DNA of 33,572 bases from Candidatus Zhuqueibacterota bacterium. GTDB taxonomy: Bacteria > Zhuqueibacterota > Zhuqueibacteria > Zhuqueibacterales > Zhuqueibacteraceae. Below are positions 24,801 to 33,415 of the stretch, piece after piece. Where the stretch lies: NCBI GenBank assembly GCA_022616415.1, contig JAKEEU010000115.1, positions 1-33,572 on the forward strand. Direction: 5' to 3'. A program made the position numbers and the translations under genes. Each line of letters begins with the position of its first letter. Positions within the stretch are counted from its first letter, which is position 1. The notes under the pieces are model-generated. The model searched no databases, was not told the origin of the DNA, and worked only from the letters and a program-made list of their open reading frames with translations.

Positions 24801-25147
24801 GGCTGAAACGCTCACCTTTCCGAGACGTTGCCGGCATGATCCGGTCGTTTCATTACGCCGTTTATACCGGCCTGCTCAAAAAAGCTGCGATCCGGCAGGA
24901 AGATATTCCCATGCTCAATCCCTGGGCCGATCTCTGGTACAAATATGTAGCCGGCGTCTTTTTGCGGTCGTATCTCGAAACCTCCGGCGACGCGCCGTTC
25001 ATGCCGAAAGATCGGCAAGAATCCGACATCTTGCTGAGAACTTTTCTGCTGGAAAAAGCGATTTATGAGCTGGGCTACGAGCTGAACAACCGTCCGGACT
25101 GGCTGGTGATTCCGCTTAGCGGGATCAAACAATTATTGGAAGCGTGA
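21818..25147 (+). CDS. treS: Trehalose synthase-maltokinase fusion (TreS-Mak/Pep2)
   Basis: A 1109-residue fusion starting at ATG 21818 (AAAGGA upstream), 12 nt after glgE. Residues ~1-550 are TreS, a GH13 enzyme interconverting trehalose and maltose: DPLWYKDAVIYQLHVKTFFD at the start, nucleophile D210 in GLRLDAIPYL, acid/base E252 in LLAEANQWPED, D318 in LRNHDELTLE, and PVIYYGDELGMGDN. Residues ~585-1109 are maltokinase: LKERRWFGGKAR, then catalytic HGDYHLGQVL (D965) and IIDFEGEPAK (D982), as in the aminoglycoside-phosphotransferase-like fold. It phosphorylates maltose with ATP to maltose-1-phosphate, the GlgE donor. Fusion channels trehalose to GlgE substrate and is known in many bacteria. 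All catalytic residues examined are intact. Confidence 0.96.
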   Translation: MRENKTIFEDDPLWYKDAVIYQLHVKTFFDGNNDGMGDFSGLAQKLDYLEDLGVTAIWLLPFYPSPLRDDGYDIADYYDVHPDYGTLKDLKEFLSEAHRRGLRVITELVINHTSDQHRWFQRARKAPPGSIERDYYVWSDTPEKYKDARIIFKDFEASNWTWDAVAKAYYWHRFYLHQPDLNFDSPHVQKAVLKALDYWLNIGVDGLRLDAIPYLFEREGTNCENLPETHAFLQQLRAHLDEKFKSKMLLAEANQWPEDAAAYFGNGNECHTAFHFPLMPRIFMAVRMEDRFPIVDILSQTPPISPSCQWAIFLRNHDELTLEMVTDEERDYMYRMYASDPTARINLGIRRRLAPLMENDRRKINLMNVLLLSLPGTPVIYYGDELGMGDNYYLGDRNGVRTPMQWSADRNAGFSRANPQKLYLPVIIDPDYHYEAINVETQEHNQASLLWWMKRFIAMRKRFKAFGRGSLAFLYPDNPKVLAFVRQYEDENILVVVNLSRHSQAVELDLSTFAGYTPEEVFGRNKFPPIRESSYFLTLGSYGYYWFALRQQRDAAKLESGGAIPDLAVIGNWENVFEEKAREKLESVILPSYLKERRWFGGKAREIQQLQILEDIAVEKNSMAVHLLFLEVQYTEGLPETYLLPVAFAAAEKAKEILESFQPGVIARLKVGEAEGILYDGVYNGEFRQQLLRMIAKKQKLRGSLGEFVAHPTKAFKKAAPEEELALDSQVLKVEQSNTALIYGNKLFLKLFRRLDEGLNPDLEIGSFITEKTAYTNIPSMAGALEYRKPGAASMVLGILQAFVPNEGDAWKYSLGSIGRYFERVLSKKHEIQEMPQASSSLLDLAFQEIPAIVQELIGGIYLERATLLGKRTAELHLALASNAEDPNFAPEPFSVLYQRSIYQSMQSAARRNLQLLKKNLRLLPDEEIRKVAEEILQREKDIMDRYGAILKRKLSAMKIRIHGDYHLGQVLYTGNDFIIIDFEGEPAKALSERRLKRSPFRDVAGMIRSFHYAVYTGLLKKAAIRQEDIPMLNPWADLWYKYVAGVFLRSYLETSGDAPFMPKDRQESDILLRTFLLEKAIYELGYELNNRPDWLVIPLSGIKQLLEA

Positions 25148-25158
25148 GTTCGTCACTT

Positions 25159-25372
25159 ACCCCGAAGGGGTGCAATGTGTCAGCCCAGGGCAACGCCCTG
25201 GGAAAAGATACCACCCAATGCCGGAAGCCCCAACGGGGCGGAATATGTCGCGACCCCAATATATCGGACATTAATTTCACAAAATGTATTGTGCCCCTTT
25301 GGGGCTTACGCTAATTTTTGTTATTAATCCCAGGGTTGCACCCTGGGCTGTCGTATTTTACCCCTTCGGGGT
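25159..25372. repeat. Mirror-symmetric array of six palindromes between treS-mak and glgB
   Basis: Six palindromes are arranged as an inverted whole: ACCCCGAAGGGGT (25159-25171), CCCAGGGCAACGCCCTGGG (25184-25202), GCCCCAACGGGGC (25227-25239), then GCCCCTTTGGGGC (25293-25305), CCCAGGGTTGCACCCTGGG (25329-25347), ACCCCTTCGGGGT (25360-25372). The last is the exact reverse complement of the first. Centre spacings of about 28, 40, 66, 39 and 28 bp are mirror-symmetric. It occupies almost the whole 256-bp spacer; a 214-bp composite repeat, MITE-like or REP-like, is the simplest reading. Confidence 0.8.
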
Positions 25373-25403
25373 ACTTCATTCGAATATCATCCTTTGAGGT
25401 TCA

Positions 25404-27344
25404 ATGATGCCACCAAAAAACAAAAATAAAAAGCCAATCACCGGCTTGCAAAACCCCGGCCTTCTCACCGATCACGACATCTATCTTTTCAAAGAAGGCA
25501 GCCACGGCAAGCTTTACGACAAGCTCGGCGCGCATCTCATGTCCGTCGATGGCGTCGAGGGGACGCACTTTGCGGTTTGGGCGCCGAATGCAAAAAATGT
25601 CTCGGTGATCGGAGATTTCAATGAATGGAGACCCAATTCGCATCATCTCAAAGCCAGAGCAGATGGATCGGGTATATGGGAAGAATTTATCCCCAGCATG
25701 AGTAGAGGCGCGGCTTATAAATATCATATCGAATCCCGCTACAACAACTACGAGGTTGACAAAGGCGATCCGTTTGCCTTTTTATGGGAAATGCCGCCGA
25801 AAACCGCCTCAACCGTATGGGATTTGAATTACGAGTGGAACGACGCTGATTGGATGAAAAACCGGCGCACCGCCAACGCGCTCAACGCGCCTTTTTCCGT
25901 TTATGAGGTTCATTTCGGCTCGTGGCGGCGCGTGGCGGAAGACGGCAACCGCTCGCTGAACTATCGTGAGTTCGCGCCGCAGCTTGCCGAATATGTCAAG
26001 GAAATGGGGTTTACTCACGTCGAATTTCTGCCGGTGATGGAGCATCCGTTCTTCGGCTCGTGGGGCTATCAGACCGTCGGCTATTTTGCGCCCTCGAGCC
26101 GCTACGGCACGCCGCAGGATTTCATGTATCTGATCGATCATCTTCATCAAAACGGCATTGGCGTGATTCTCGACTGGGTGCCCTCGCATTTTCCCAGCGA
26201 CGAGCACGGGCTGATTTATTTTGACGGCACGCATCTTTACGAGCACGCCGATCCGAAAAAGGGCTATCACCCGGATTGGAACAGCTACATTTTCAACTAC
26301 GGCCGCAACGAAGTGCGCGCCTTTCTCATCAGCAGCGCCCTCTTCTGGCTTGAAAAATATCACGTCGACGGCTTGCGAGTGGACGCCGTGGCCTCGATGC
26401 TTTACTTGGACTACTCGCGCAAGGAGGGCGAATGGATTCCCAACGAATTTGGCGGACGTGAAAATATCGAAGCGATCGACTTTCTCAAGAAATTCAACGA
26501 GGCGGTTTATCGCGCTCATCCGGACGTGCAGACGATAGCCGAGGAATCGACCGCGTGGCCGATGGTGTCGCGGCCGGTGTACGTCGGCGGCCTCGGTTTT
26601 GGCATGAAATGGAATATGGGATGGATGCACGACACGTTGAAGTATTTTTCAAATGATCCCGTTCATCGCAAGTATCATCACAACCAGCTCACGTTCAGCA
26701 TCTGGTATGCGTTTTCGGAAAATTTCATGCTCAGCCTTTCGCACGACGAAGTGGTGCACGGCAAAGGCTCGCTGCTCGGCAAGATGCCCGGCGACGATTG
26801 GCAGAAATTCGCGAATCTCCGCGCACTGTTCGGCTACATGTACGGCCATCCCGGCAAGAAGCTTTTCTTCATGGGCGGCGAGCTTGGCCAATGGCGTGAG
26901 TGGAATCACGATAGCAGCTTGGATTGGCATCTGCTGCAATTTCCGCCGCACGAGGGCGTGCGCCAATGGATGAAGGATTTGAATTACCTTTATCGCTCCG
27001 AGCCGGCATTGCACGAAATTGATTTTGCCGCGGAAGGTTTTGAATGGATCGACGCAAGTGATTGGGAAAAAAGCGTTATCAGTTTCCTGCGAAAGAGCAA
27101 AAAGACCAAAGATGTCATCCTCGTTGTGTGCAATTTCACGCCGGTGCCGCGACACAACTACCGTGTCGGTGTGCCGCGCGGCGGCTTTTGGAAAGAGGCG
27201 CTCAACAGCGATGCCAAAACTTACGGCGGCAGCGGCCAGGGAAATATGGGCGGCATGGAAGCCGCGCCGGTACCGGCCCATGGCAAGTATTATTCTCTTT
27301 CGTTGACGTTGCCGCCGCTGAGCGTAGTGTTCTTCAAAAGCTAA
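25404..27344 (+). CDS. glgB: GlgB, 1,4-alpha-glucan branching enzyme
   Basis: A 646-residue GH13_9 enzyme starting at ATG 25404, with GAGGT 4 nt upstream. The N-terminal CBM48 domain includes [23 protein letters not shown] and [10 protein letters not shown]. The barrel shows [17 protein letters not shown], nucleophile D327 in [13 protein letters not shown], acid/base E380 in [10 protein letters not shown], and D448 in [13 protein letters not shown]. The C-terminal all-beta domain ends in [13 protein letters not shown]. It cuts alpha-1,4 chains and rejoins them as alpha-1,6 branches, completing the GlgE glucan route. It is in the same direction as treS-mak, but the palindromic array lies between them and may uncouple their expression. 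Length is near the ~640 residues of the shorter GlgB class lacking an extra N-terminal module. Confidence 0.97.
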   Translation: MMPPKNKNKKPITGLQNPGLLTDHDIYLFKEGSHGKLYDKLGAHLMSVDGVEGTHFAVWAPNAKNVSVIGDFNEWRPNSHHLKARADGSGIWEEFIPSMSRGAAYKYHIESRYNNYEVDKGDPFAFLWEMPPKTASTVWDLNYEWNDADWMKNRRTANALNAPFSVYEVHFGSWRRVAEDGNRSLNYREFAPQLAEYVKEMGFTHVEFLPVMEHPFFGSWGYQTVGYFAPSSRYGTPQDFMYLIDHLHQNGIGVILDWVPSHFPSDEHGLIYFDGTHLYEHADPKKGYHPDWNSYIFNYGRNEVRAFLISSALFWLEKYHVDGLRVDAVASMLYLDYSRKEGEWIPNEFGGRENIEAIDFLKKFNEAVYRAHPDVQTIAEESTAWPMVSRPVYVGGLGFGMKWNMGWMHDTLKYFSNDPVHRKYHHNQLTFSIWYAFSENFMLSLSHDEVVHGKGSLLGKMPGDDWQKFANLRALFGYMYGHPGKKLFFMGGELGQWREWNHDSSLDWHLLQFPPHEGVRQWMKDLNYLYRSEPALHEIDFAAEGFEWIDASDWEKSVISFLRKSKKTKDVILVVCNFTPVPRHNYRVGVPRGGFWKEALNSDAKTYGGSGQGNMGGMEAAPVPAHGKYYSLSLTLPPLSVVFFKS

Positions 27345-27352
27345 GGGCAGCA

Positions 27353-28381
27353 ATGAGCAAGAAACGATTACATTCACCGGAAATTGATCGTATTTTGGAA
27401 TGGATGCGACATGGCTCATCCCAGCCGGTTGCCGCGACCTCCATCGTTGAGAAAATTGCCCGCACCCTCGATCTCGTAAAGAAGATCAAGCCTCAGATCG
27501 AGGTTAATATCAAGACCAATGAAATTACCGGAGCGGACGTTGAGCACGAAGACATTAAAGATTTCATCTTGTGGCTCCTCACTGGATTGGAAAAAGAAGT
27601 CAATGAATTTCTCAAAAATCCGGAGGCTTACAACAAATTCATCGCTGCAAATCTCCCGCTTCGGAAGCGGATTGGGAAGATAAAGCGAATGGATATTTGG
27701 CAAGGTGTCGAAGATGCCGTTCGTCCGGACAAAGAGCTTGGCACTGAAAATCTCAAAAAATTCGAGCACGTCGTAAACAACGTGGATGAAAGCCGGATTA
27801 TCCAAGAAATGACGGTCAACCATTTTCTCAGATATTGTGAGATCGGCTACGACGCCAATGAATATTTTCGCGATGCCAAAAGAACGATGTCGCCGAAAGA
27901 AAAGTACGAAGCCTTCGCTGATTTGCGGCACGGTGGTTTGCTCGACATCGACCCTGATAGTCCTGAGGCTTTCAGGAAATGGTACGAGGGAGGCAGTTGG
28001 ACAGGCACGCATCCATGGGAAATATGCCGAGGCGGCAACACCACTCATATCTCCCTTCAAGTCGCCAGAGAAGGAGAGGGGTGGAAACTTTATCTGGCCG
28101 GATTCTTTCATGCGGTTGAAACGGCAAAGATGGCCATCGCTTTGTTTGAGCATGGCGTTCCATTTATTCTTCATCAAAAAGACGAAATGCTGCGGATGTT
28201 GCAAGGCGTGGATTATCTGGGAATCGTTCCGGAAAACATCACGCCGCGTTACTGCCACCGCATGTTTCCCAAAGAAGATCAGATCAATGACTTTCTCAAT
28301 CCCTGGCACGATCCAGAATTGGTTGTCGTCGTAAAAGAGAAGGCCATTTGGTATCCGGTTGAAGAATTGCAGCCCAGCTAA
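27353..28381 (+). CDS. Uncharacterised 342-residue soluble protein in the glucan locus
   Basis: Start ATG 27353 with AAGGG nearby, 8 nt after the glgB stop; an open frame reaches further back into glgB but is its shadow. I do not recognise the family. Residues ~1-150 are charged and helical (VEKIARTLDLVKKIKPQIEV, FILWLLTGLEKEVNEFLKNP). Residues ~200-335 look like a compact alpha/beta domain with GTHPWEICRGGNTTHISLQV, LYLAGFFHAVETAKMAIALFEHGVPFIL, and DYLGIVPENITPRYCHRMFP. There is no signal peptide or membrane span, so it is cytoplasmic. It does not resemble a glucan enzyme, and its codon choice (more A/T at third positions) is closer to treZ than to the GC-rich TPR genes. It lies between glgB and treZ on the same strand, so it is probably co-transcribed. 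It could be a regulator, an accessory factor or an unrelated insertion. Confidence 0.75.
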   Translation: MSKKRLHSPEIDRILEWMRHGSSQPVAATSIVEKIARTLDLVKKIKPQIEVNIKTNEITGADVEHEDIKDFILWLLTGLEKEVNEFLKNPEAYNKFIAANLPLRKRIGKIKRMDIWQGVEDAVRPDKELGTENLKKFEHVVNNVDESRIIQEMTVNHFLRYCEIGYDANEYFRDAKRTMSPKEKYEAFADLRHGGLLDIDPDSPEAFRKWYEGGSWTGTHPWEICRGGNTTHISLQVAREGEGWKLYLAGFFHAVETAKMAIALFEHGVPFILHQKDEMLRMLQGVDYLGIVPENITPRYCHRMFPKEDQINDFLNPWHDPELVVVVKEKAIWYPVEELQPS

Positions 28382-28407
28382 GCTTAAACTGTAAAAGAAA
28401 ATTTCTA

Positions 28408-30231
28408 ATGAAAATCGGCGCAAATTATCGCGGCAACGGAACCTGCGAGTTCGTCGTTTGGGCTCCTTTCAAAACGAAAGTCGAGCTCAAGATCATTTTG
28501 CCTGAAGAAAAGATCATTCCCATGCAAAAGGATGAATGGGGTTATTGGAAAGCCACCATCGAAGGCTGCTCGTCCGATCATCTCTATTTTTACAGATTAG
28601 ATGATGAGAAAGACCGGCCTGATCCAGCCTCGCATTTTCAGTCCCAGGGCGTGCACGGCCCTTCGCAAATTATCGATCACGCCGCGTTCGATTGGGAAGA
28701 CGAAAACTGGAAGGGAATCGATCTCGCGAAAATGATCATGTACGAGCTGCACGTCGGCACGTTCACGCCGGAAGGGACTTTCGAGGCGATCATTCCGCGT
28801 CTTGGCGCGCTCAAGGAGATCGGCATCAATGCCGTCGAGCTGATGCCGGTGGCGCAATTCCCCGGCGAGAGGAATTGGGGTTATGACGGTGTGTATCCTT
28901 TTGCGGTGCAGAACAGCTACGGCGGACCGAACGGATTGAAAAGGCTCGTCAACGCTTGCCATCAGAATGGAATCGCCGTGATTCTCGACGTCGTCTACAA
29001 CCATCTTGGACCGGAGGGAAATTATTTCTGGGCCTTCGGCCCGTATTTTACCGATAAGTACAAGACGCCGTGGGGCAAAGCGCTGAATTTTGACGATGTC
29101 CACAGCGATGCGGTGCGAAATTTTTTCATTGAGAATGCGCTGCACTGGTTTGAAAACTATCATCTCGATGCGATCCGCCTCGACGCGGTTCACGCCATCT
29201 TCGATATGAGCGCCAGGCCTTTTTTGCAAAAGCTTGCCGAGCGCGTTGAGGAGTTCTCAAAAAACGCAAGAAGAAAATTTTATTTGATTGCTGAGAGCAA
29301 CTTGAACGATACAAAAATCATCAGGCTACGCGAGCTGGGCGGCTTTGGCATGGAGGCGCAATGGTGCGATGATTTTCATCATTCCCTTCGCACGCTGGTG
29401 ACCGGAGAAAATCGCGGATATTATGTCGATTTTGGCCGAGTTGAGCAATTCGTCAAGTGCTGGCAGGAGGGCTTTGTCTATTCGGGACAATATTCGCCAT
29501 ATCGCAAGCGCCGCCACGGCAACTCGTCCAAAGATATGCCCGCGCAACAGTTTGTGGTGTTTTCTCAAAATCACGATCAGGTTGGCAATCGCATGTTGGG
29601 GGAAAGGCTATCGACGCTCGTTTCTTTTGAAGCGTTGAAGCTTGTTGCCGGCGCAGTTATTCTCTCGCCATACATTCCAATGCTCTTCATGGGCGAGGAG
29701 TATGGCGAAGCCGCGCCGTTTATCTACTTTGTCAGCCACTCCGATGCAAATCTCATTGAAGCCGTGAGAAAAGGCAGAAAAGAAGAATTTAAATCCTTCA
29801 ATTGGATTGGCGAACCTCCTGATCCCCAAAGCGTGGACACCTTTCTCAAATCGAAGCTGGACTGGAAAAAACGCGCGCAGGGCAATCACAGTTTGCTGCT
29901 GGATTTTTACAAAAATCTGATTAAATTAAGAAACGAAATGCCGGCGTTGGCGAATCTTGATAAAGACGCTCTCGAAGCCGTGGGGTTTGAAGAGAATAAA
30001 ATAGTGCTTGTGCGGCGGTGGAAGGGCCAAAGCCAGGTTTTGTTGATTTTCAATTTCAACAACGCAGAAGTTGCATTCACTGCCTCTCTGTATAAAGGAA
30101 TATGGGAAAAAATTCTCGACTCTTCGGATAAAATTTGGAGCGGGCCGGGCATGATGCTTCCGGAAAGGATAACCCCGGGCAAAGAGCTGACGATCAAAGG
30201 GCACAGTTTCGCCGTTTATAAGAAACAGTGA
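28408..30231 (+). CDS. treZ: TreZ, malto-oligosyltrehalose trehalohydrolase
   Basis: A 607-residue GH13_10 enzyme from ATG 28408 (weak purine-rich ribosome site). N-terminal CBM48-like domain: GTCEFVVWAPFKTKVELKI. Catalytic barrel: MIMYELHVGTFTPEGTF, ELMPVAQFPGERNWGYDGVYPFAVQNSYGGP, VVYNHLGPEGNYF, nucleophile D259 in DAIRLDAVHAI, acid/base E296 in LIAESNLND, D390 in FSQNHDQVGNR, then LFMGEEYGEAAPF. All are TreZ hallmarks. It releases free trehalose from the end of maltooligosyl-trehalose, which TreY normally produces from glucan ends. TreY is not encoded in the window, so it must be elsewhere or beyond the right edge. With TreS-Mak/GlgE present, trehalose could cycle between glucan and solute pools. 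Confidence 0.95.
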   Translation: MKIGANYRGNGTCEFVVWAPFKTKVELKIILPEEKIIPMQKDEWGYWKATIEGCSSDHLYFYRLDDEKDRPDPASHFQSQGVHGPSQIIDHAAFDWEDENWKGIDLAKMIMYELHVGTFTPEGTFEAIIPRLGALKEIGINAVELMPVAQFPGERNWGYDGVYPFAVQNSYGGPNGLKRLVNACHQNGIAVILDVVYNHLGPEGNYFWAFGPYFTDKYKTPWGKALNFDDVHSDAVRNFFIENALHWFENYHLDAIRLDAVHAIFDMSARPFLQKLAERVEEFSKNARRKFYLIAESNLNDTKIIRLRELGGFGMEAQWCDDFHHSLRTLVTGENRGYYVDFGRVEQFVKCWQEGFVYSGQYSPYRKRRHGNSSKDMPAQQFVVFSQNHDQVGNRMLGERLSTLVSFEALKLVAGAVILSPYIPMLFMGEEYGEAAPFIYFVSHSDANLIEAVRKGRKEEFKSFNWIGEPPDPQSVDTFLKSKLDWKKRAQGNHSLLLDFYKNLIKLRNEMPALANLDKDALEAVGFEENKIVLVRRWKGQSQVLLIFNFNNAEVAFTASLYKGIWEKILDSSDKIWSGPGMMLPERITPGKELTIKGHSFAVYKKQ

Positions 30232-30296
30232 CTATAATTGCATCGGCCTGTTTTTAAAAGATGTCATGATTTGCTTTTCCGAAAGGATTTCTCGCT

Positions 30297-32516
30297 GTGC
30301 TCAAAATGACACAATTTACGATTGAGCAAAAACACAAGACAATGCAAAACGAATATACGAGCAACATGAAAATCTGGCCAGGTAAACCTTACCCATTGGG
30401 CGCAACCTGGGACGGCGCCGGCGTCAACTTCTCGATATTCTCAGAGAACGCTACTGCCATCGATCTGTGTCTTTTTGATTGGTCGGAAGGAAACCGCGAG
30501 ATGGCGCGCATTCGCATGCCGGAGCAGACCGACCAGATTTGGCACGTGTATTTGCCGGAAGCCCGCCCCGGCCAGCTCTACGGCTATCGCGTGTACGGGC
30601 CTTATGCGCCGGAAGAAGGCCATCGCTTTAATCCGAATAAACTGCTTTTGGATCCGTATGCCAAGGCCATCGCTGGCACGATTCAGTGGAGTGAGGCGTT
30701 GTTCGGCTACACGATCGGGCATCCGGAGGCGGATTTTTCTCGGGACGAGCGGGACAGCGCGCCGGGAATGCCGAAATGCGTGGCGGTCGATTCGGCGTTC
30801 AGTTGGGGTGATGACGCGCCGCCGCGCACGCCGTGGCACGAAACGCTGATTTACGAGTTGCACGTCAAAGGATTTACGGCCCGGCATCCGCTTGTTCCGG
30901 AAAAATTGCGCGGAACTTACGCCGGCTTGGCCTGCCCGTCTATTCTCGATTACTTCAAGTCGTTGGGAATTGCTGCCGTGGAGCTGATGCCGGTACACCA
31001 CTTTGTGGCGGACAAGCATCTCGTGGATCGCGGCCTCACCAATTATTGGGGATACAACTCCATCGGTTTTTTTGCGCCGGACTCGCGCTATTCCAGCATC
31101 GGGATTTTAGGCCAGCAACTAATGGATTTCAAGACGATGGTCAAAACGCTGCATCGCGAGGGCATCGAAGTCATTCTCGACGTGGTCTACAATCATACCG
31201 CCGAGGGCAATCATCTCGGGCCGACGCTCTGCTTTCGCGGCATTGACAATGCCGCTTATTATCGCTTGGTGCACGACAATCGACGCTACTACATGGATTA
31301 CACCGGCACCGGCAATACGCTGGACATGACGCACCCGCGTGCGCTCCAAATCATCATGGACAGTTTGCGTTACTGGGTGCTGGAGATGCACGTGGACGGC
31401 TTTCGATTCGGTCTGGCCTCGGCGCTGGCGCGAGAGCTTCACGCGGTGGATCGACTCGGCGCGTTTTTTGACATCATCCATCAGGATCCGGTGCTCTCGC
31501 AAGTGAAGCTCATTGCCGAGCCGTGGGACGTCGGTGAAGGCGGCTATCAAGTCGGCAACTTTCCGATTCTGTGGACGGAGTGGAACGGAAAATATCGCGA
31601 CACCGTGCGGCGCTTTTGGAAGGGAGATGAAGGGCAAATTGATGACCTGGCCTATCGTTTGACCGGCAGCAGCGATCTCTATGAGCACAGCGGTCGCCGG
31701 CCGTATGCCAGCATTAATTTTGTGACGGCGCACGACGGCTTTACGTTGCGCGATTTGGTGAGCTACAACGACAAGCACAACGAAGCCAACGGCGAGGAAA
31801 ACCGCGACGGCCACAATGAAAACTTGAGCTGGAATCACGGTGTGGAAGGCCCAACCAATGATCCCGCCATTCTGGCGCTGCGCGCGCGCCAGCAGCGCAA
31901 CTTTCTAGCGACGCTGCTTTTTTCCCAGGGCATACCGATGCTGCTGGCCGGCGACGAGATCAGCCGGACGCAATTTGGCAACAACAACGCTTACTGCCAG
32001 GACAACGACATTTCCTGGGTGAATTGGAATCTGGATGCAGCGCAACGGCAGTTGTTGGAGTTTGCCCGTTTGGTGATCAAACTGCGGCACCAACATCCGG
32101 TGTTGCGGCGCCGGCATTTTTTCCAAGGCCGCATGATTCACGGCTCCGAAATCAAAGATCTCTACTGGCTGCGGCCGGACGGCAAGGAAATGACCGAAGA
32201 AGACTGGCGCAATCCATCATTCCGCTGCATCGGCCTTCGCCTTTCCGGCGAAGCGATTGAAGAGGTTGACGAGCGCGGCAATCGCATTGTGGATGATACG
32301 TTGTTGATTCTGCTCAATGCGCACCACGAGCCCCTTCCTTTTGTGCTGCCGGCGTTTCAGCTTAACATGCGTTGGGAGTTGTTGCTGGACACGCGTGAGC
32401 CGACCGGAAGATGGGCACACCGGCTGATGAAGGGCGGGGATAGACCTTACGGGCTGGAGGCGCGCTCCCTGGCGTTGTTTCGCCTGCGACCTGTTGAAGA
32501 AGTGAGGGAAGAGTGA
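30297..32516 (+). CDS. glgX: GlgX/TreX-type glycogen debranching enzyme with Gly at the nucleophile position
   Basis: GTG 30297 is chosen because AAGGA lies 9 nt upstream (739 residues); ATG 30366 before [16 protein letters not shown] is where homology starts and is an alternative. A CBM48 domain ([20 protein letters not shown]) precedes the GH13_11 barrel: [57 protein letters not shown]. Acid/base E408 (LIAEPWDVG), third acid D480 ([10 protein letters not shown]) and [19 protein letters not shown] are intact. The nucleophile motif, normally DGFRFDLA, reads DGFRFGLA: residue 372 is Gly (GGT, 31410-31412), one base away from Asp GAT. The family enzyme hydrolyses alpha-1,6 branch bonds. As written, this protein should have little or no activity, unless the base is a sequence error. 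Family call is secure, activity is doubtful. Confidence 0.94.
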   Translation: MLKMTQFTIEQKHKTMQNEYTSNMKIWPGKPYPLGATWDGAGVNFSIFSENATAIDLCLFDWSEGNREMARIRMPEQTDQIWHVYLPEARPGQLYGYRVYGPYAPEEGHRFNPNKLLLDPYAKAIAGTIQWSEALFGYTIGHPEADFSRDERDSAPGMPKCVAVDSAFSWGDDAPPRTPWHETLIYELHVKGFTARHPLVPEKLRGTYAGLACPSILDYFKSLGIAAVELMPVHHFVADKHLVDRGLTNYWGYNSIGFFAPDSRYSSIGILGQQLMDFKTMVKTLHREGIEVILDVVYNHTAEGNHLGPTLCFRGIDNAAYYRLVHDNRRYYMDYTGTGNTLDMTHPRALQIIMDSLRYWVLEMHVDGFRFGLASALARELHAVDRLGAFFDIIHQDPVLSQVKLIAEPWDVGEGGYQVGNFPILWTEWNGKYRDTVRRFWKGDEGQIDDLAYRLTGSSDLYEHSGRRPYASINFVTAHDGFTLRDLVSYNDKHNEANGEENRDGHNENLSWNHGVEGPTNDPAILALRARQQRNFLATLLFSQGIPMLLAGDEISRTQFGNNNAYCQDNDISWVNWNLDAAQRQLLEFARLVIKLRHQHPVLRRRHFFQGRMIHGSEIKDLYWLRPDGKEMTEEDWRNPSFRCIGLRLSGEAIEEVDERGNRIVDDTLLILLNAHHEPLPFVLPAFQLNMRWELLLDTREPTGRWAHRLMKGGDRPYGLEARSLALFRLRPVEEVREE

Positions 32517-32726
32517 GATTTGTGGTTGAATTGAATTGTCCTCTTCTTTTATGTGTTTCGCGTGTTTAGTGGGCAAGCCTTGTCAATTTATTTTAAATCT
32601 CCCGCCTTGCGCCAATCATTCCATAAACGGTTCCGCCAAAAAATTCTTTGTTAACCAAAGACAATGGCTAATCGTCTTATATAAAGAAACAAATAAGATA
32701 TTGGATCTCATGAAAGGGAGAAAACC

Positions 32727-33014
32727 ATGGAAGCGATATTCACGGCTTTGATCTTGGGAAGCTTCGGGTTGATTGGCTGGACCAATCATCTCAGGAATCA
32801 AAGATATCATGTCGCCGTACAAGCAAAAACCGTCCGCTTTAATAAAATCATTGATCGTTTCAGCGCCGATGAGGAGTTGTTGAAATTTTTGCAAAGTGAA
32901 AAAGGACAGGCCACGTTGAATAAGATCGTTGCGGCGGGAAAAGGATTTGCGTGTTGCCTCAAGCCAAGCTTGTTTTCGTTCATACCGTCAACACGTATGA
33001 CAACAATGAGGTGA
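32727..33014 (+). CDS. Small membrane-anchored protein, C-terminus possibly replaced
   Basis: A 95-codon ORF from ATG 32727 with GGGAG 8 nt upstream. The N-terminus is a membrane segment (AIFTALILGSFGLIGW, residues 3-18), then a basic stretch and an amphipathic helix (FNKIIDRFSADEELLKFLQSEKGQATLNKIV). Beyond about residue 72 the sequence changes to CCLKPSLFSFIPSTR, which looks like out-of-frame translation of the next fragment. The front part looks like a real, translated small protein. The tail suggests that the original 3' end was lost at a junction around 32940-32950. No family is recognised. Confidence 0.55.
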   Translation: MEAIFTALILGSFGLIGWTNHLRNQRYHVAVQAKTVRFNKIIDRFSADEELLKFLQSEKGQATLNKIVAAGKGFACCLKPSLFSFIPSTRMTTMR

Positions 33015-33415
33015 GTGAGCAGCAGGTTGAGCAGCTTCTCGAATTGATTCTTGAAGCCAATACCGCCGAACCCAAAGCGAAGCCGCGGCTTGTCGAATAC
33101 AACCCTCCCCCCAAACCTAAACCGGAAGTCGTGAAACTCGATAACGACGTTCTCAACAAATTTCAAGGCAAATACCGGCATCGATTTCTGGGGGAAATGA
33201 CGATTACAACGAAAGAAAATTATCTCATCATGGAATCCGGAGTCGGTAAGTTCAAATTGCTCCCAATGGGTGAGAGCCAATTTTTTCCGGAAGACATTGA
33301 AACGTCCATTTTTTTCGAACAAGCCGAGACGGATGACATGCGGCACACGGTTGCCTCTGTTTTGAATGAAAAGCGAAAAGTGGAGAGAGTTGTTTTCTAT
33401 TACCTGAATCCGTGA
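32924..33415 (+). pseudogene. Probable 3' fragment of a serine hydrolase (beta-lactamase-related) gene
   Basis: This frame opens after a stop at 32921-32923 and runs to a TGA at 33413-33415. A GTG at 32951 has AAAAGGA upstream and could start a 154-residue product. The beginning, LPQAKLVFVHTVNTYDNNEVSEQQVEQLLELILEA, resembles the extreme C-terminal end of serine hydrolases of the beta-lactamase/penicillin-binding type ('...P.L.LVFVHRV.T......V...QV..LL..IL.A'). A Pro/Lys-rich linker follows, then a small beta domain with KFQGKYRHRFLGEMTITTKENYLIMESGVGKFKLLPMGESQFFPED of the DUF3471-like type often attached to these enzymes. The catalytic SxxK and YxN parts are absent. It overlaps the preceding ORF by 64 nt or more in another frame, so it is either a gene remnant or a short translationally coupled protein. 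Confidence 0.5.

Noticed and set aside
25148..25403. CRISPR-like array suggested by repeated palindromes before glgB
   Set aside because: Three different palindromes arranged in mirror order, not one direct repeat with uniform spacers; no cas genes nearby.
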